39,208 nt of DNA from a virus. Both the position numbers and the translations under genes were made by a program. How positions within the stretch are numbered: position 1 is the first letter of the stretch; the number at the start of each line of letters is the position of its first letter. The notes beneath the pieces are model-generated. The model was not told where the DNA came from, ran no database searches, and worked only from the letters and a program-made list of their open reading frames with translations. Location of the stretch: positions 1-39,208 of the IMG/VR virus record IMGVR_UViG_3300046665_000162; one strand, given 5' to 3'. Shown piece after piece: positions 1-6,803 of the stretch.

Positions 1-407
1 GACCGCCGACGTGCAGCAGAAAGCATCGGTCGATGTGGCGGCAGCGCAGGCTCAACAGAATGTCGCTGAACAGAACCTGGCCGACCGTAAGGCGGCGGAA
101 TCAGAAGCCAATGCGCAGGCCGCGCAAGCTGCGGCAGACGCCGCGAAGGAGAGGGGAAATGTGGAAAACGCTCAGTCTGTTCTCACTGACGATGCTGCTC
201 GCGATAGCCTTCTCGGGCTGTTGCACGGCACCGGCTCAGACAACCCCGCCGCAGGTCAAGGAAGTCCCGGTGATCAAAACCGTTGACAACTCGTGCAGCT
301 ATTTCAAGCCGATAATGCCGAGCGACGCCGACGTGAAGGTCATATCTCGATCGCTGGTCGATCAGATTACAGTGCACGACCGAACCGGAATCGCACACTG
401 TGGCTGG
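1..407 (+). repeat. Near-identical direct repeat of the window ends (left copy)
   Basis: Bases 1-407 align without gaps to 38802-39208, with 399 of 407 positions equal. Differences fall at 14, 26, 34, 61, 67, 82, 221 and 281. Five are silent in Rz and the two inside Rz1 are silent in Rz1. Confidence 0.95.
2..286 (+). CDS. Rz: Rz i-spanin, C-terminal part (left copy)
   Basis: This is the C-terminal 94 codons of an inner-membrane spanin; the 5' end, including the membrane anchor, lies outside the window. The visible part is Ala/Gln/Glu-rich and predicted to be helical, as expected of the periplasmic coiled coil of Rz proteins, which joins the outer-membrane Rz1 to disrupt the envelope after endolysin action. 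It matches the complete Rz at 38701-39087 except for three amino acids (Q/K, S/T and a final R/S). Rz1 is nested in its 3' half in another frame. The assignment rests on gene order after the endolysin and on the embedded Rz1 lipoprotein. Confidence 0.85.
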   Translation, partial: TADVQQKASVDVAAAQAQQNVAEQNLADRKAAESEANAQAAQAAADAAKERGNVENAQSVLTDDAARDSLLGLLHGTGSDNPAAGQGSPGDQNR

Positions 408-422
408 AAGTTCGGGAAGTAG
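159..422 (+). CDS. Rz1: Rz1 o-spanin lipoprotein (left copy, complete)
   Basis: This 87-residue outer-membrane spanin starts inside Rz in a different frame and runs 136 bases past the Rz stop. Residues 1-20 form a lipoprotein signal with lipobox AFSGC (Cys20), followed by a Pro/Thr-rich stretch (TAPAQTTPP), as is usual for Rz1. The start has a good purine-rich site (GAGAGGGGAA) just upstream. Length is above the roughly 60 residues of lambda Rz1 because of a C-terminal extension that includes two more cysteines. Every nucleotide difference from the right copy is silent in this frame. Confidence 0.88.
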   Translation: MWKTLSLFSLTMLLAIAFSGCCTAPAQTTPPQVKEVPVIKTVDNSCSYFKPIMPSDADVKVISRSLVDQITVHDRTGIAHCGWKFGK

Positions 423-423
423 G

Positions 424-561
424 TCACTCGTAAATCTTGCCGCCAGCGATAAACCGTGTGGCGCCGAATACCACGGTCGCCACCGCGAACCCGACTACGG
501 CTGCGAACGCTATTGCCGGCGACAAAACAATTAGCGAGACAACTTTAATTTTGGCTTTCAT
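424..561 (-). CDS. Small hydrophobic membrane peptide (45 aa)
   Basis: An ATG-initiated ORF of 45 codons converges on Rz1. The peptide begins MKAKIKVVSL, continues with hydrophobic Ala/Val/Ile/Phe-rich sequence to about residue 36, and ends in a short polar tail (GGKIYE). It could be one long transmembrane helix or a signal peptide plus a hydrophobic mature part. No good Shine-Dalgarno is seen; a four-codon ORF (MLIK) ends in an ATGA overlap at its start and might couple translation. It lies in the accessory stretch between the lysis genes and the methyltransferase. Function unknown; a chance ORF cannot be excluded. Confidence 0.4.
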   Translation of the reverse strand: MKAKIKVVSLIVLSPAIAFAAVVGFAVATVVFGATRFIAGGKIYE

Positions 562-644
562 TTGATCAGCATGTGCCCGTTATTCAGGGGAATCCCCAGG
601 GGCCGCATGATAGCCTGGATTAAAAATGTTCGAGTGGGATCAGT
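562..644. other. Short intergenic stretch, no clear feature
   Basis: This 83-base spacer lies between the small membrane ORF and the methyltransferase stop codon. It contains a short GGGGA/TCCCC self-complementary element, too tight to be a convincing terminator. No gene, promoter or RNA is supported. Confidence 0.5.
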
Positions 645-1622
645 TCACACAGTCGCCGCTTGGGATTTCGATTGTTTGCGTGCTGCATAAAATCGGATCA
701 CGTCTGCGACTGTCTGTCTTGCGAGCAATGAGACGGCGCGCGCCCGGCTTTTGACCGGATCCGGCCATACGATAGTGCCCGGTTCTGCTGACTTCTCCAG
801 CACGACGATATATTCGAAACCCGAATCGAGCAGGAAGTAATCGACGACCCGCAGGCCGGTTCCCGACTTCTCGCCAGCGAGTCTCAGGACATCACGAAAT
901 GCCTGCTCGTCGTACACGTGATAGTGGTTTCGGTCTCCTTCGCTGACCCACTTATCCGCCGTCGCGTAGATCACCGGATCGCTTTCATCGAACTGATAGA
1001 TTGATTGGATCAGGTCCGCATAGTGATCGCGGGCGCTTGCCACCCGGTGATTTACGTCCTGAAAGTCGCGTTCGAAGTGTCGGGATGTCGGCGGCCGGCG
1101 CCGGAAGTCGAAGGGGTTATTGCGGAAGTTAGGCAGCGAAAGAAACAGCCGGCCGCCCGGCGCCAGAACCCGCAGCCACTCTATGACCGCACCGACCGGA
1201 TCGTCAAAGTGCTCGAGCACGTGATTGGCAATGAGGTAATCGCGCGAGCCATTCTCGAATTTATCGAGGCGGCCACCGTCAATCAGGTGCGTCACTTCCA
1301 CCAGCTTCTCTAGCGGAATCCCAAACTGCACTGACGTTTGCTCGCGCGTCAGACGGTCGATGTACTCAGTTCGCGCGGCGTGGCTGTTCACCTTTGTCGG
1401 CACGTTCTGCGCGCCGATCTCAAGGCCTACCCCATGAAGGCTTCGGCTCGCGATCCGGTCCCGGATTCTGGTCCTGCACCGCACCGATGCCGTATAGATG
1501 AGCCTGGCACTGCGCGGTCTGGAAAACATTTCGTGACAGAACGCCTTGACCCAAGGTGCCACGTCTTTGCCCGAATGGGCGTTCAAATGCTGGAACAGTG
1601 CAGATTTATACCGGCTCAACAT
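645..1622 (-). CDS. Class I SAM-dependent methyltransferase (accessory 'moron')
   Basis: The 325-residue protein has a Rossmann-type methyltransferase core: motif I LEIGA near residues 67-71, an acidic strand with YIDR near 87-90, and the Methyltransf_11-like segment ANHVLEHFDDP (132-142) followed by LAPGGRLFLSLPN (153-165). Similar proteins occur in polysaccharide and glycan gene clusters, so a surface-glycan or methyl-capping role is plausible but inferred. The start at 1622 is preferred over an upstream in-frame extension because GAGGA lies about 8 bases before it and because the extension reads through the tRNA-derived att sequence. It has its own candidate promoter and palindrome upstream. 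Its position between lysis genes and attachment site is classic for lysogenic-conversion genes. Confidence 0.8.
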   Translation of the reverse strand: MLSRYKSALFQHLNAHSGKDVAPWVKAFCHEMFSRPRSARLIYTASVRCRTRIRDRIASRSLHGVGLEIGAQNVPTKVNSHAARTEYIDRLTREQTSVQFGIPLEKLVEVTHLIDGGRLDKFENGSRDYLIANHVLEHFDDPVGAVIEWLRVLAPGGRLFLSLPNFRNNPFDFRRRPPTSRHFERDFQDVNHRVASARDHYADLIQSIYQFDESDPVIYATADKWVSEGDRNHYHVYDEQAFRDVLRLAGEKSGTGLRVVDYFLLDSGFEYIVVLEKSAEPGTIVWPDPVKSRARAVSLLARQTVADVIRFYAARKQSKSQAATV

Positions 1623-1661
1623 CGAGTGTCCTCGTCTCTCGTAATTGTCAGATTCTTTCTT

Positions 1662-1685
1662 GTTACCGGTTATCTCGCCGGTAAC
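1662..1685. promoter_or_regulatory. Perfect palindrome in the methyltransferase leader
   Basis: GTTACCGG and CCGGTAAC form a perfect 8-bp inverted repeat separated by 8 bases. It lies about 40 bases upstream of the methyltransferase start and just downstream of a candidate promoter. No T-run follows on either strand, so an operator or mRNA stem is more likely than a terminator. Confidence 0.45.
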
Positions 1686-1687
1686 GC

Positions 1688-1716
1688 ATGGTAGCCTGGT
1701 TGGAATGTATTGGTAA
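1688..1716 (-). promoter_or_regulatory. Candidate promoter for the methyltransferase
   Basis: Reading the minus strand, TTACCA (1716-1711) and TACCAT (1693-1688) are separated by 17 bases, each matching four of six sigma-70 consensus positions. The arrangement would let the gene be expressed in a lysogen, independent of phage late transcription. Match quality is modest. Confidence 0.35.
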
Positions 1717-1760
1717 TACGGATGAAGGATTGGGGCGCCGCGCCGTCTGCTTTCTGATTT

Positions 1761-1942
1761 GCCAGCTTTTTGCCAGCTTTTATTCTGCGGTCCAGCGTTT
1801 ACAAGGAATTGCGGGGGTTCGAGTCCCCTTCCTCGCACCATCAAACCATTATCCAGCAAGGCTTTAACGGGTAAGGCTGGCGAAAATCTAGCCAGTTTTT
1901 GCCGGGTTTACGGAAGATTTGCCAGCATTTACGCCAGCATTT
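1761..1942. other. attP: Phage attachment region (attP-like) with arm-type repeats
   Basis: A tRNA 3' end (1813-1840) sits between two groups of direct repeats close to GCCAGCWTTT. The left group starts at 1761 and 1772, with a weaker TCCAGCGTTT at 1791; the right group starts at 1891, 1921 and 1933, with a degenerate copy at 1901 and an inverted GCTGGC at 1876. This resembles a core flanked by integrase arm-binding sites. The right repeats also encode the integrase C-terminus. The integrase gene ends next to the core, as usual for tRNA-targeting phages. Confidence 0.75.
1813..1840 (+). tRNA. tRNA 3' fragment (T-arm, acceptor strand, CCA): integration core
   Basis: The T-stem GGGGG/CCCCT encloses the loop TTCGAGT, followed by acceptor strand TCCTCGC, discriminator A and CCA. 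No D-arm or anticodon arm precedes it, so this is only the 3' portion of a tRNA gene, the part a phage carries to restore the gene on integration. The acceptor implies a tRNA beginning GCGAGGA, compatible with a leucine tRNA, but the isotype cannot be settled here. Confidence 0.8.
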
Positions 1943-3123
1943 TCAGCGAACTTCTCAACGGCTTTCGAACCCGAGGAATCATCCGCTGACGGCATCCATC
2001 GACCATACACGCGGGCGATCATAGTCCAGTCTGCGTGGCCCATCTGCTTCGCGACCCACATCGGGTGTTCACCGGCTGACAGCATCATTGATGCATAGGT
2101 GTGGCGCGTCTGATAGGGCCGGCGATACCTGACGGTCGCGCGTTTCAGTGCCGTCTGCCAGACCCGGTAAATCTGGTGCGATCCGGCGTAGCGCTCGCGC
2201 GTCGTCGGATTGACGAACACCGGGCCATCGGCTTCAGCCAGAAAGGTCATGGCCTTCTGCGCTTTCAGTGCGGCGAGTGCCGGCGCAAGCAGCTTCACGT
2301 CGCGGCGCCCCGCGTCGGTCTTCGGATACTCGGCGACCCCCTTCGACTCGCGCGTGATAGCGCGCCGCACCCGCACGAAGCCGCCCATGAAATCGATGTC
2401 GCTCCAGTTGAGCGCCGTCGCTTCGGACGTGCGCAGGCCAGTCCACAGGAAAAATTGCACCAGATTGTTTTCGCCTTCGCGCAGCTTCGCGAGGATCGCC
2501 CGCTGTTCTTCTGGCGAGAACGGATCAACGTCGTCTTCCGGCTCGCCTTCGACCGGCCGCTCGACCCGCGAGTAGGTGTATCCGGCGAGGGGATTCGTTT
2601 CGATAATCTCGTCTGCCGCGGCATCGCCTAGCGCTGATCGCATACAGCTCTGAATATTGGACAGCCGTTTGTTCGTGACCTTCTTTTCGTCCGGACGCCC
2701 GGCGTCGATCTTCGCCAGTTCGTTGCGGATCGCCGCGCGCTTCAGGTCGGTCAGCGCCAGATCGCCCCATGTCGGTATGACATAACCGAACGTGATCGAG
2801 TGGTAACCCTGGTATGTGGAGGCCTTTACCTCGGCCTTTTTCCGGTCAAGCCACGACTCGAAATACTTTTCCACAGTCAGAACATCGCCCGGTTTCTCCG
2901 CGAACTGCTCAAGATATTTCGAGTCCGGAAACTCAGCGGCGTAGTTAAATTTATCGATGCGAATGGCGTGCATGATTGCCGCACGCCACTCGATCATCTT
3001 TCGAAGATTGGCCGGAGAGAGGGTAGCTTTGACGCGCTCCCGGCACCTGACGCCCCTGTACGTGAACGTGATTTCATAGCTGGAGTCTGATGCGACGGCG
3101 ACTCCGGTCCCTTTTCTACCCAT
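1888..3123 (-). CDS. int: Tyrosine-family site-specific integrase
   Basis: This 411-residue recombinase would integrate the phage at the tRNA site. It has an N-terminal arm-binding domain of DUF3596 type (about 1-60), a core-binding helical domain (about 83-175) and a catalytic domain (about 200-380). Catalytic residues visible are Arg231 (GLRTSE), Lys268, Arg340 in PYQTRHTYAS, His363 in MGH and nucleophile Tyr373 (ARVYGRW). The HxxR box reads YQTR, a His-to-Tyr change seen in this subfamily. The start at 3123 is chosen because it gives the usual N-terminus and has GAGG 10 bases upstream. It is the last gene of the left operon and overlaps the excisionase by 130 bases. Confidence 0.95.
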   Translation of the reverse strand: MGRKGTGVAVASDSSYEITFTYRGVRCRERVKATLSPANLRKMIEWRAAIMHAIRIDKFNYAAEFPDSKYLEQFAEKPGDVLTVEKYFESWLDRKKAEVKASTYQGYHSITFGYVIPTWGDLALTDLKRAAIRNELAKIDAGRPDEKKVTNKRLSNIQSCMRSALGDAAADEIIETNPLAGYTYSRVERPVEGEPEDDVDPFSPEEQRAILAKLREGENNLVQFFLWTGLRTSEATALNWSDIDFMGGFVRVRRAITRESKGVAEYPKTDAGRRDVKLLAPALAALKAQKAMTFLAEADGPVFVNPTTRERYAGSHQIYRVWQTALKRATVRYRRPYQTRHTYASMMLSAGEHPMWVAKQMGHADWTMIARVYGRWMPSADDSSGSKAVEKFAENAGVNAGKSSVNPAKTG

Positions 3124-3284
3124 GATTCGTAAGCCTCGATGTCCATGAGGATCGTTTTCGATCCGGGTGCGTACCGCCAGACCGTCCCTTCCAGCCAGAC
3201 GCCCTTGCACTTCTTCGTGTAGACGGCTGCCGGCGTCATTCCGGTCAATTCGCAGAATTTGGCAATTGTTACAAAGCGTACCAT
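2994..3284 (-). CDS. xis: Excisionase-like DNA-binding protein
   Basis: The 96-residue protein opens with MVRFVTIAKFCELTG followed by a winged-helix-like segment ending in WRYAPGSKTILMDIEAYESWVE, the pattern of small phage excisionases related to MerR-type domains. Such proteins bend att DNA and direct integrase toward excision. The C-terminal 40 residues are polar and overlap int in another frame, which keeps the two genes coupled. The start at 3284 has a strong AGGGGG site; an upstream in-frame start is less likely. Confidence 0.8.
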   Translation of the reverse strand: MVRFVTIAKFCELTGMTPAAVYTKKCKGVWLEGTVWRYAPGSKTILMDIEAYESWVEKGPESPSHQTPAMKSRSRTGASGAGSASKLPSLRPIFER

Positions 3285-3294
3285 GGTCGCCCCC

Positions 3295-3369
3295 TCATCC
3301 TTGGGCGTGGGGGACAGACCATGCCCGCGCCGTCGTTTCAATAACCCGCTGCGCCTCTGCCTCGATCAC
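3295..3369 (-). CDS. Possible 24-aa coupled peptide upstream of xis
   Basis: A GTG start overlaps the stop of the preceding gene as GTGA, the same junction type used throughout this operon, and the ORF ends 11 bases before the xis start. The peptide (MIEAEAQRVIETTARAWSVP...) is short and mostly polar, with an amphipathic look. It may serve mainly to carry ribosomes to xis. Only junction geometry supports it. Confidence 0.35.
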   Translation of the reverse strand: MIEAEAQRVIETTARAWSVPHAQG

Positions 3370-3725
3370 CGCGGCCTCGCCATCATCGCCAGGTCAACGC
3401 GCCGGCTGATCTCGGCGAAGTAGCCGGTCAGCTCGCCGATGAGCGGGGAGAGCGTGCGCGGTTGAGCCATGGTCTCCGGATCAGGTTTCGGCGGCGCCAG
3501 CTTTCCGCGTCTTAGGTGCTCAGTGTTCGGCAGAATGAAGCACTGATGCTTGTGTGGCCTGATCGTCTTCAACTTGCCTTCGTCGACGAGTGAAAGAAGG
3601 ATCTGCTTCACATCCACGGATGTCGCGTGGAGCTTGCGGCCAAGGTTGTATGGCGAGTAGATCTGGCCCGGCTTGATAAGTTCGCGAAGGATCTCGCGCG
3701 TGACTGGTTTGGCGGAGTAGGGCAT
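3366..3725 (-). CDS. Winged-helix-like hypothetical protein
   Basis: The 119-residue product is not assigned to a family. Residues about 8-65 (REILRELIKPGQIYSPYNLGRKL, then VDVKQILLSLVDEGKLKTIRPH) have the helix-turn-helix-wing pattern of winged-helix DNA-binding domains, so a small regulator is plausible. The C-terminal half is Pro/Arg-rich with a short amphipathic helix. Its ATG overlaps the previous stop as TGATG, and a GTG one codon earlier is an alternative start. Confidence 0.65.
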   Translation of the reverse strand: MPYSAKPVTREILRELIKPGQIYSPYNLGRKLHATSVDVKQILLSLVDEGKLKTIRPHKHQCFILPNTEHLRRGKLAPPKPDPETMAQPRTLSPLIGELTGYFAEISRRVDLAMMARPR

Positions 3726-4822
3726 CACTGACCCTCCTTCTGGCCGCTTGCTGGCTGCGCGGCGGTAGTTTTTTCACCGGTCTTCGCGCGCGCCTGCCAC
3801 ATGAGCCAGCCGTCTTGAACTCGCGTATTGACGTAGGCGTCCGGATTGAATCCGCTGCGCTTGAATGTCGTCTCGCCGTGCAGCGGGTATTCCTGACGCC
3901 AGGCCGCTTCGAAAGATGAGCGCTCATCCGTCAGCGCCCGCTCCGTCTGTGCTGGTTGGGTGGCAGTCAATGCGGCTCTCACGCGGACTTCAATCGCCTT
4001 CCAGACTGCCTGTGACACTTCCTCTCTTTCATCGGCAATTCCGGTTTCGACCGCCTGCATCATGGCATTGACTGTCTGTGCTGGCTGCGTCGCCGTGGCT
4101 TGCGCCCGCACTGCCTCAATGACCGCGTTGACGAACTCTTGTGGCGCAAGGTGTCCGAAATTGCGACGATCGGATGACGAGAACAGCGAGTACACGGTGG
4201 CTTGCGGGGATGCGGCACGGGCGAGTTCTTCAATCACAGCCGTCGCAGCCGTGAAATCGTTCATGCGTCCAGTGTGGTCTCGGGCCCAGACGGGAACGCC
4301 ATCAGACCACTCGCCGTGCGTCCGCAAATGCAACCATTCCGCGTACCTCGGAAGCGCCGCCCGCTCATCGTCCAGCACCACGGCAGATTTTTCGGCCAGC
4401 ACCTTCGCAGCAACCGGACAGTCCAGATCGTGATACGGCCGATTTACCTTGCAGTGTTCGCACGGCTCCCCAGCTTCCACGGGCTGGGATGATTGCGGGG
4501 CGGCCCGTTCGACCAGTTCGCGCACTTCATATACATGCGCAAACTTTTCGTGGGCCGTTCGCGCGCCTTCTTCGCTGACGTTGATCCACACGTCACACGA
4601 CGGCAGGATCGGATTGCGCAGCTTCGTTTGATACTGCGCCACCGGCTCCGCCGATTGCGCTGGCGCGGCAGGCTTGCTTGCAGAGAGCAGGGCGCGGGCG
4701 AAGTCTTTAGCGCTTTCCGCCATCCTTCCACTTGATATGCTATGGCCCATGCATTTGTACCAAAGCGCTTCAATCTGTTCGTCTGTCATCATCGCTCCGT
4801 CGATGGTTGTAGGGGCGGTCAT
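3725..4822 (-). CDS. Ead/Ea22-like mosaic accessory protein
   Basis: This 365-residue protein is a string of short modules typical of variable early-region phage proteins. An N-terminal MTDEQIEALWYKCMG segment is followed by a Cys/His cluster (CEHCKVNRPYHDLDC), two segments ending in the repeated linker TATQPAQT, and a C-terminal module beginning FEAAWRQEYP and ending WLMWQARAK. The last module recurs in many phage proteins of unknown role. The start at 4822 makes an ATGA overlap with the upstream gene and is preferred to a 57-residue longer ORF. Function unknown; probably dispensable for growth. Confidence 0.75.
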   Translation of the reverse strand: MTAPTTIDGAMMTDEQIEALWYKCMGHSISSGRMAESAKDFARALLSASKPAAPAQSAEPVAQYQTKLRNPILPSCDVWINVSEEGARTAHEKFAHVYEVRELVERAAPQSSQPVEAGEPCEHCKVNRPYHDLDCPVAAKVLAEKSAVVLDDERAALPRYAEWLHLRTHGEWSDGVPVWARDHTGRMNDFTAATAVIEELARAASPQATVYSLFSSSDRRNFGHLAPQEFVNAVIEAVRAQATATQPAQTVNAMMQAVETGIADEREEVSQAVWKAIEVRVRAALTATQPAQTERALTDERSSFEAAWRQEYPLHGETTFKRSGFNPDAYVNTRVQDGWLMWQARAKTGEKTTAAQPASGQKEGQ

Positions 4823-5223
4823 CTCGGCTCCTTCGCGCGCTCGGCTTCGTAATCGGGTCTGGCGAACCACATGCCGTCCGGTGCAATCACAAAGATTGGC
4901 GGGTTGCCGAGCAGCTTCGAATCCCACCAAGCGTGTGCTCCATCGCGAAACGGGGCGTCGTAATAGCGTTCGCCAGTCTGATAAACGGTGCACGGCGTGG
5001 TCTCGCCTCCGCGCAAGCTTGGCGGCTTCATTGGAATGACTGCCTCCTTAATCTTCTCGGGCATCATCTCGCCGTCCTCGTCGTACTGCTCGGCGCGCAC
5101 GTCATACTGGTCGAGAGGGATTACCAACTCGTAGTGACATTCCCAGTTGTATTCGGGCTTGATAGTGCTGGGCGCCCAACGAAGCTGTAGGCGCGGAGCG
5201 GGCAATTGATCGACGTTGCTCAT
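4819..5223 (-). CDS. Hypothetical early protein (134 aa)
   Basis: No family is recognised. The protein is acidic and aromatic-rich, with a middle segment (YELVIPLDQYDVRAEQYDEDGE) and a C-terminal part (FRDGAHAWWDSKLLGNPPIFVIAPDG) that suggest a small folded beta-rich protein without membrane segments. Start at 5223 overlaps the upstream stop as ATGA; the longer ORF would run through the neighbouring gene and lacks such a junction. Confidence 0.7.
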   Translation of the reverse strand: MSNVDQLPAPRLQLRWAPSTIKPEYNWECHYELVIPLDQYDVRAEQYDEDGEMMPEKIKEAVIPMKPPSLRGGETTPCTVYQTGERYYDAPFRDGAHAWWDSKLLGNPPIFVIAPDGMWFARPDYEAERAKEPR

Positions 5224-5807
5224 GCCTGCTCCCCGGTAGATGCAGCAGGGGCGGCGAGACGATCGAGGCGCTCGATCTCGGCGAGGATCAGTGCGCCGGC
5301 TTTGACGAGGTCGCGGCGCGGCGTGGTTGGTTTCCACCATTTGCGCGACCAGTGCGGCGGCCAGAATTTTTCGAATAGCGCACCGCTCCAACTTGCTGCG
5401 CTCAACGCGTAGCATGCTGCGGCTGAAGGCATTTCGCCGCTGTCGTGCTCGCCATCGTGTTCTGGCGTCCAGCCTTCTGCCGTCACCTGACGCTTGCGCT
5501 CGGCCAGCACGTCGCGTGCGGCCTGCGTCTGCACTCCCTCTGCCTGCTCGGCGGTGGGGGCGACAGTCGGGGGAAAATCGCCGATGTCGGTAACGGCGGT
5601 CTCGTTATCGAAGACCAAACGGCCAAGGTCTTCAACCGACACTTCTTCCATGTAAATCCCATCAGTGTCGTGCTTGGCAGCGCGCTCGTCGGCTTCCTCC
5701 CGCGTTTCGGCATCAACGTAGAACGTCTGCCAGCCGGCGGCTGATTCGATGCTTGCGCTATAGAGAAACCGCTTGCTCGCCCCTGCGTCTTTAGTGTTCT
5801 GTGTCAT
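5220..5807 (-). CDS. Conserved phage accessory protein with 'ERKRQVTAEGWTPEHD' module
   Basis: The 195-residue product has an N-terminal beta/alpha segment (RFLYSASIESAAGWQTFYVDAETREEADERA) and a C-terminal module beginning ARDVLAERKRQVTAEGW and ending with KAGALILAEIERLDR. The second module is widespread in phage early regions, often attached to unrelated N-termini; its biochemical role is unknown to me. The start has AAAGGAC upstream and overlaps the previous stop as ATGA. Confidence 0.75.
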   Translation of the reverse strand: MTQNTKDAGASKRFLYSASIESAAGWQTFYVDAETREEADERAAKHDTDGIYMEEVSVEDLGRLVFDNETAVTDIGDFPPTVAPTAEQAEGVQTQAARDVLAERKRQVTAEGWTPEHDGEHDSGEMPSAAACYALSAASWSGALFEKFWPPHWSRKWWKPTTPRRDLVKAGALILAEIERLDRLAAPAASTGEQA

Positions 5808-6097
5808 GGTTTGTCCTTTGCAAGTTCAGTGCGCAGCAGGAAAATCGAATCGCTTATGTGGTTGCCGCCGAAAATCCTTCCGACCGCATCGCCATGGACG
5901 GTCTTGAAAATGCTGTACATGCCCAGTTCGTCTTTACTGCTGCCGTAGACGGACGGCATGATGTTGCGCGGGCCGATGTATGCGAAGAACTGTTCTTTGC
6001 TGACCTCTGTCATGGTCGGGCTGGCAGCAAGCGCGAGTTCGGTTAGCTTCTGTGTGCCGGGCTTTCGTGGCGCTTCAAATAACGGAAGCGTGCTCAT
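5804..6097 (-). CDS. Hypothetical early protein (97 aa)
   Basis: The product is unrecognised. It begins MSTLPLFEAPRKPGT and has a central region rich in Phe, Gly and Tyr (EQFFAYIGPRNIMPSVYGSS) and no membrane segment. It is joined to its neighbours by ATGA overlaps on both sides, which is the main evidence that it is translated. Confidence 0.65.
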   Translation of the reverse strand: MSTLPLFEAPRKPGTQKLTELALAASPTMTEVSKEQFFAYIGPRNIMPSVYGSSKDELGMYSIFKTVHGDAVGRIFGGNHISDSIFLLRTELAKDKP

Positions 6098-6543
6098 ATC
6101 GTCCTCACTTGTTCGATTGCTTCGCCAAACAGGTCGCCGACAGCGAGCCGGGAGCGCCGCGTCTGGCGTGCTGTCTCGGCATGGTGCTCAGCGTCATAGG
6201 CAAGGTGGCAGCGCTGACATAGCGCCTTCAGGTTGTCGTCGTCGCAGTGCTCAGGAACATGGTCAAGATGTGCGATCGTCAACACAATGCGCGTCCATCG
6301 GTTGCCGCAGTATTCCGACGCCTTGCAGCGGCCAAGCAACCGCCCGTCGTCCGCTGCATAAACCTCGCCGTCGCCTTCGAAGCGCTGGAAAGTGCCCGCG
6401 TCTTTGTCGATACCGCGCACGATCATGTCGCCGTTCGCGACGCGGCATTGCTCGCAGCAGTCACCGGCCCGCTTGAGAATCCGCGTGCGAATCTCTTTCC
6501 AGTTCGACGGATAGCGGGCCTTGTTTTCCGGTTTGATTGGCAT
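6094..6543 (-). CDS. HNH endonuclease-family protein
   Basis: The 149-residue protein carries a zinc-containing HNH fold: paired Cys30/Cys33 near the N-terminus, and a C-terminal core with His92, Asp94, His95 (IAHLDH), Asn104 and Cys109/Cys112/His113 (LCQRCH). Such proteins cut or nick DNA. In many phages an HNH protein sits beside the terminase and assists packaging, but this one lies in the early recombination operon, so a role in recombination, repair or host DNA attack is also possible. Catalytic residues look complete. Confidence 0.85.
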   Translation of the reverse strand: MPIKPENKARYPSNWKEIRTRILKRAGDCCEQCRVANGDMIVRGIDKDAGTFQRFEGDGEVYAADDGRLLGRCKASEYCGNRWTRIVLTIAHLDHVPEHCDDDNLKALCQRCHLAYDAEHHAETARQTRRSRLAVGDLFGEAIEQVRTI

Positions 6544-6609
6544 GGGGCATCACTCATTGTTCGATTGCTTCGCGCGCTGCGCGGATGGGGTTGGGCTTTG
6601 GTTTAGATG

Positions 6610-6795
6610 TCAAATCCCATCGCTATCGTCAGATGGCAGCCATTGATGCGTTCGGACTATTTCGAACGGGCGATACTCGGCGACCTTCTTTGCCTGATTG
6701 CGCATATGCTCTATTACTTCCGATTCCGTCTCAAATGGCCCATAGCACTCAGCGTCATCGTCGTATCGGTAGAAGTATTTGAATGCGAGCTTCAT
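6610..6795 (-). CDS. Small hypothetical protein (61 aa)
   Basis: The peptide begins MKLAFKYFYRYDDDAEC and is rich in aromatic and acidic residues, suggesting a small soluble domain. Start at 6795 has GAGGT 7 bases upstream, far better than the longer in-frame ORF. No family is recognised. The next gene starts about 70 bases downstream. Confidence 0.65.
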   Translation of the reverse strand: MKLAFKYFYRYDDDAECYGPFETESEVIEHMRNQAKKVAEYRPFEIVRTHQWLPSDDSDGI

Positions 6796-6803
6796 GGTTG
6801 ACC

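Noticed and set aside
1-407. Physical terminal repeat of a mature virion DNA
   Set aside because: True direct terminal repeats are identical; here eight differences occur. The terminase type also suggests headful packaging with permuted ends.
1623-1859. N-terminal extension of the methyltransferase through the att region
   Set aside because: The extension translates the tRNA T-arm (RGRGLEPPQ-type sequence), a common annotation artefact; the ATG at 1622 has a proper ribosome site.
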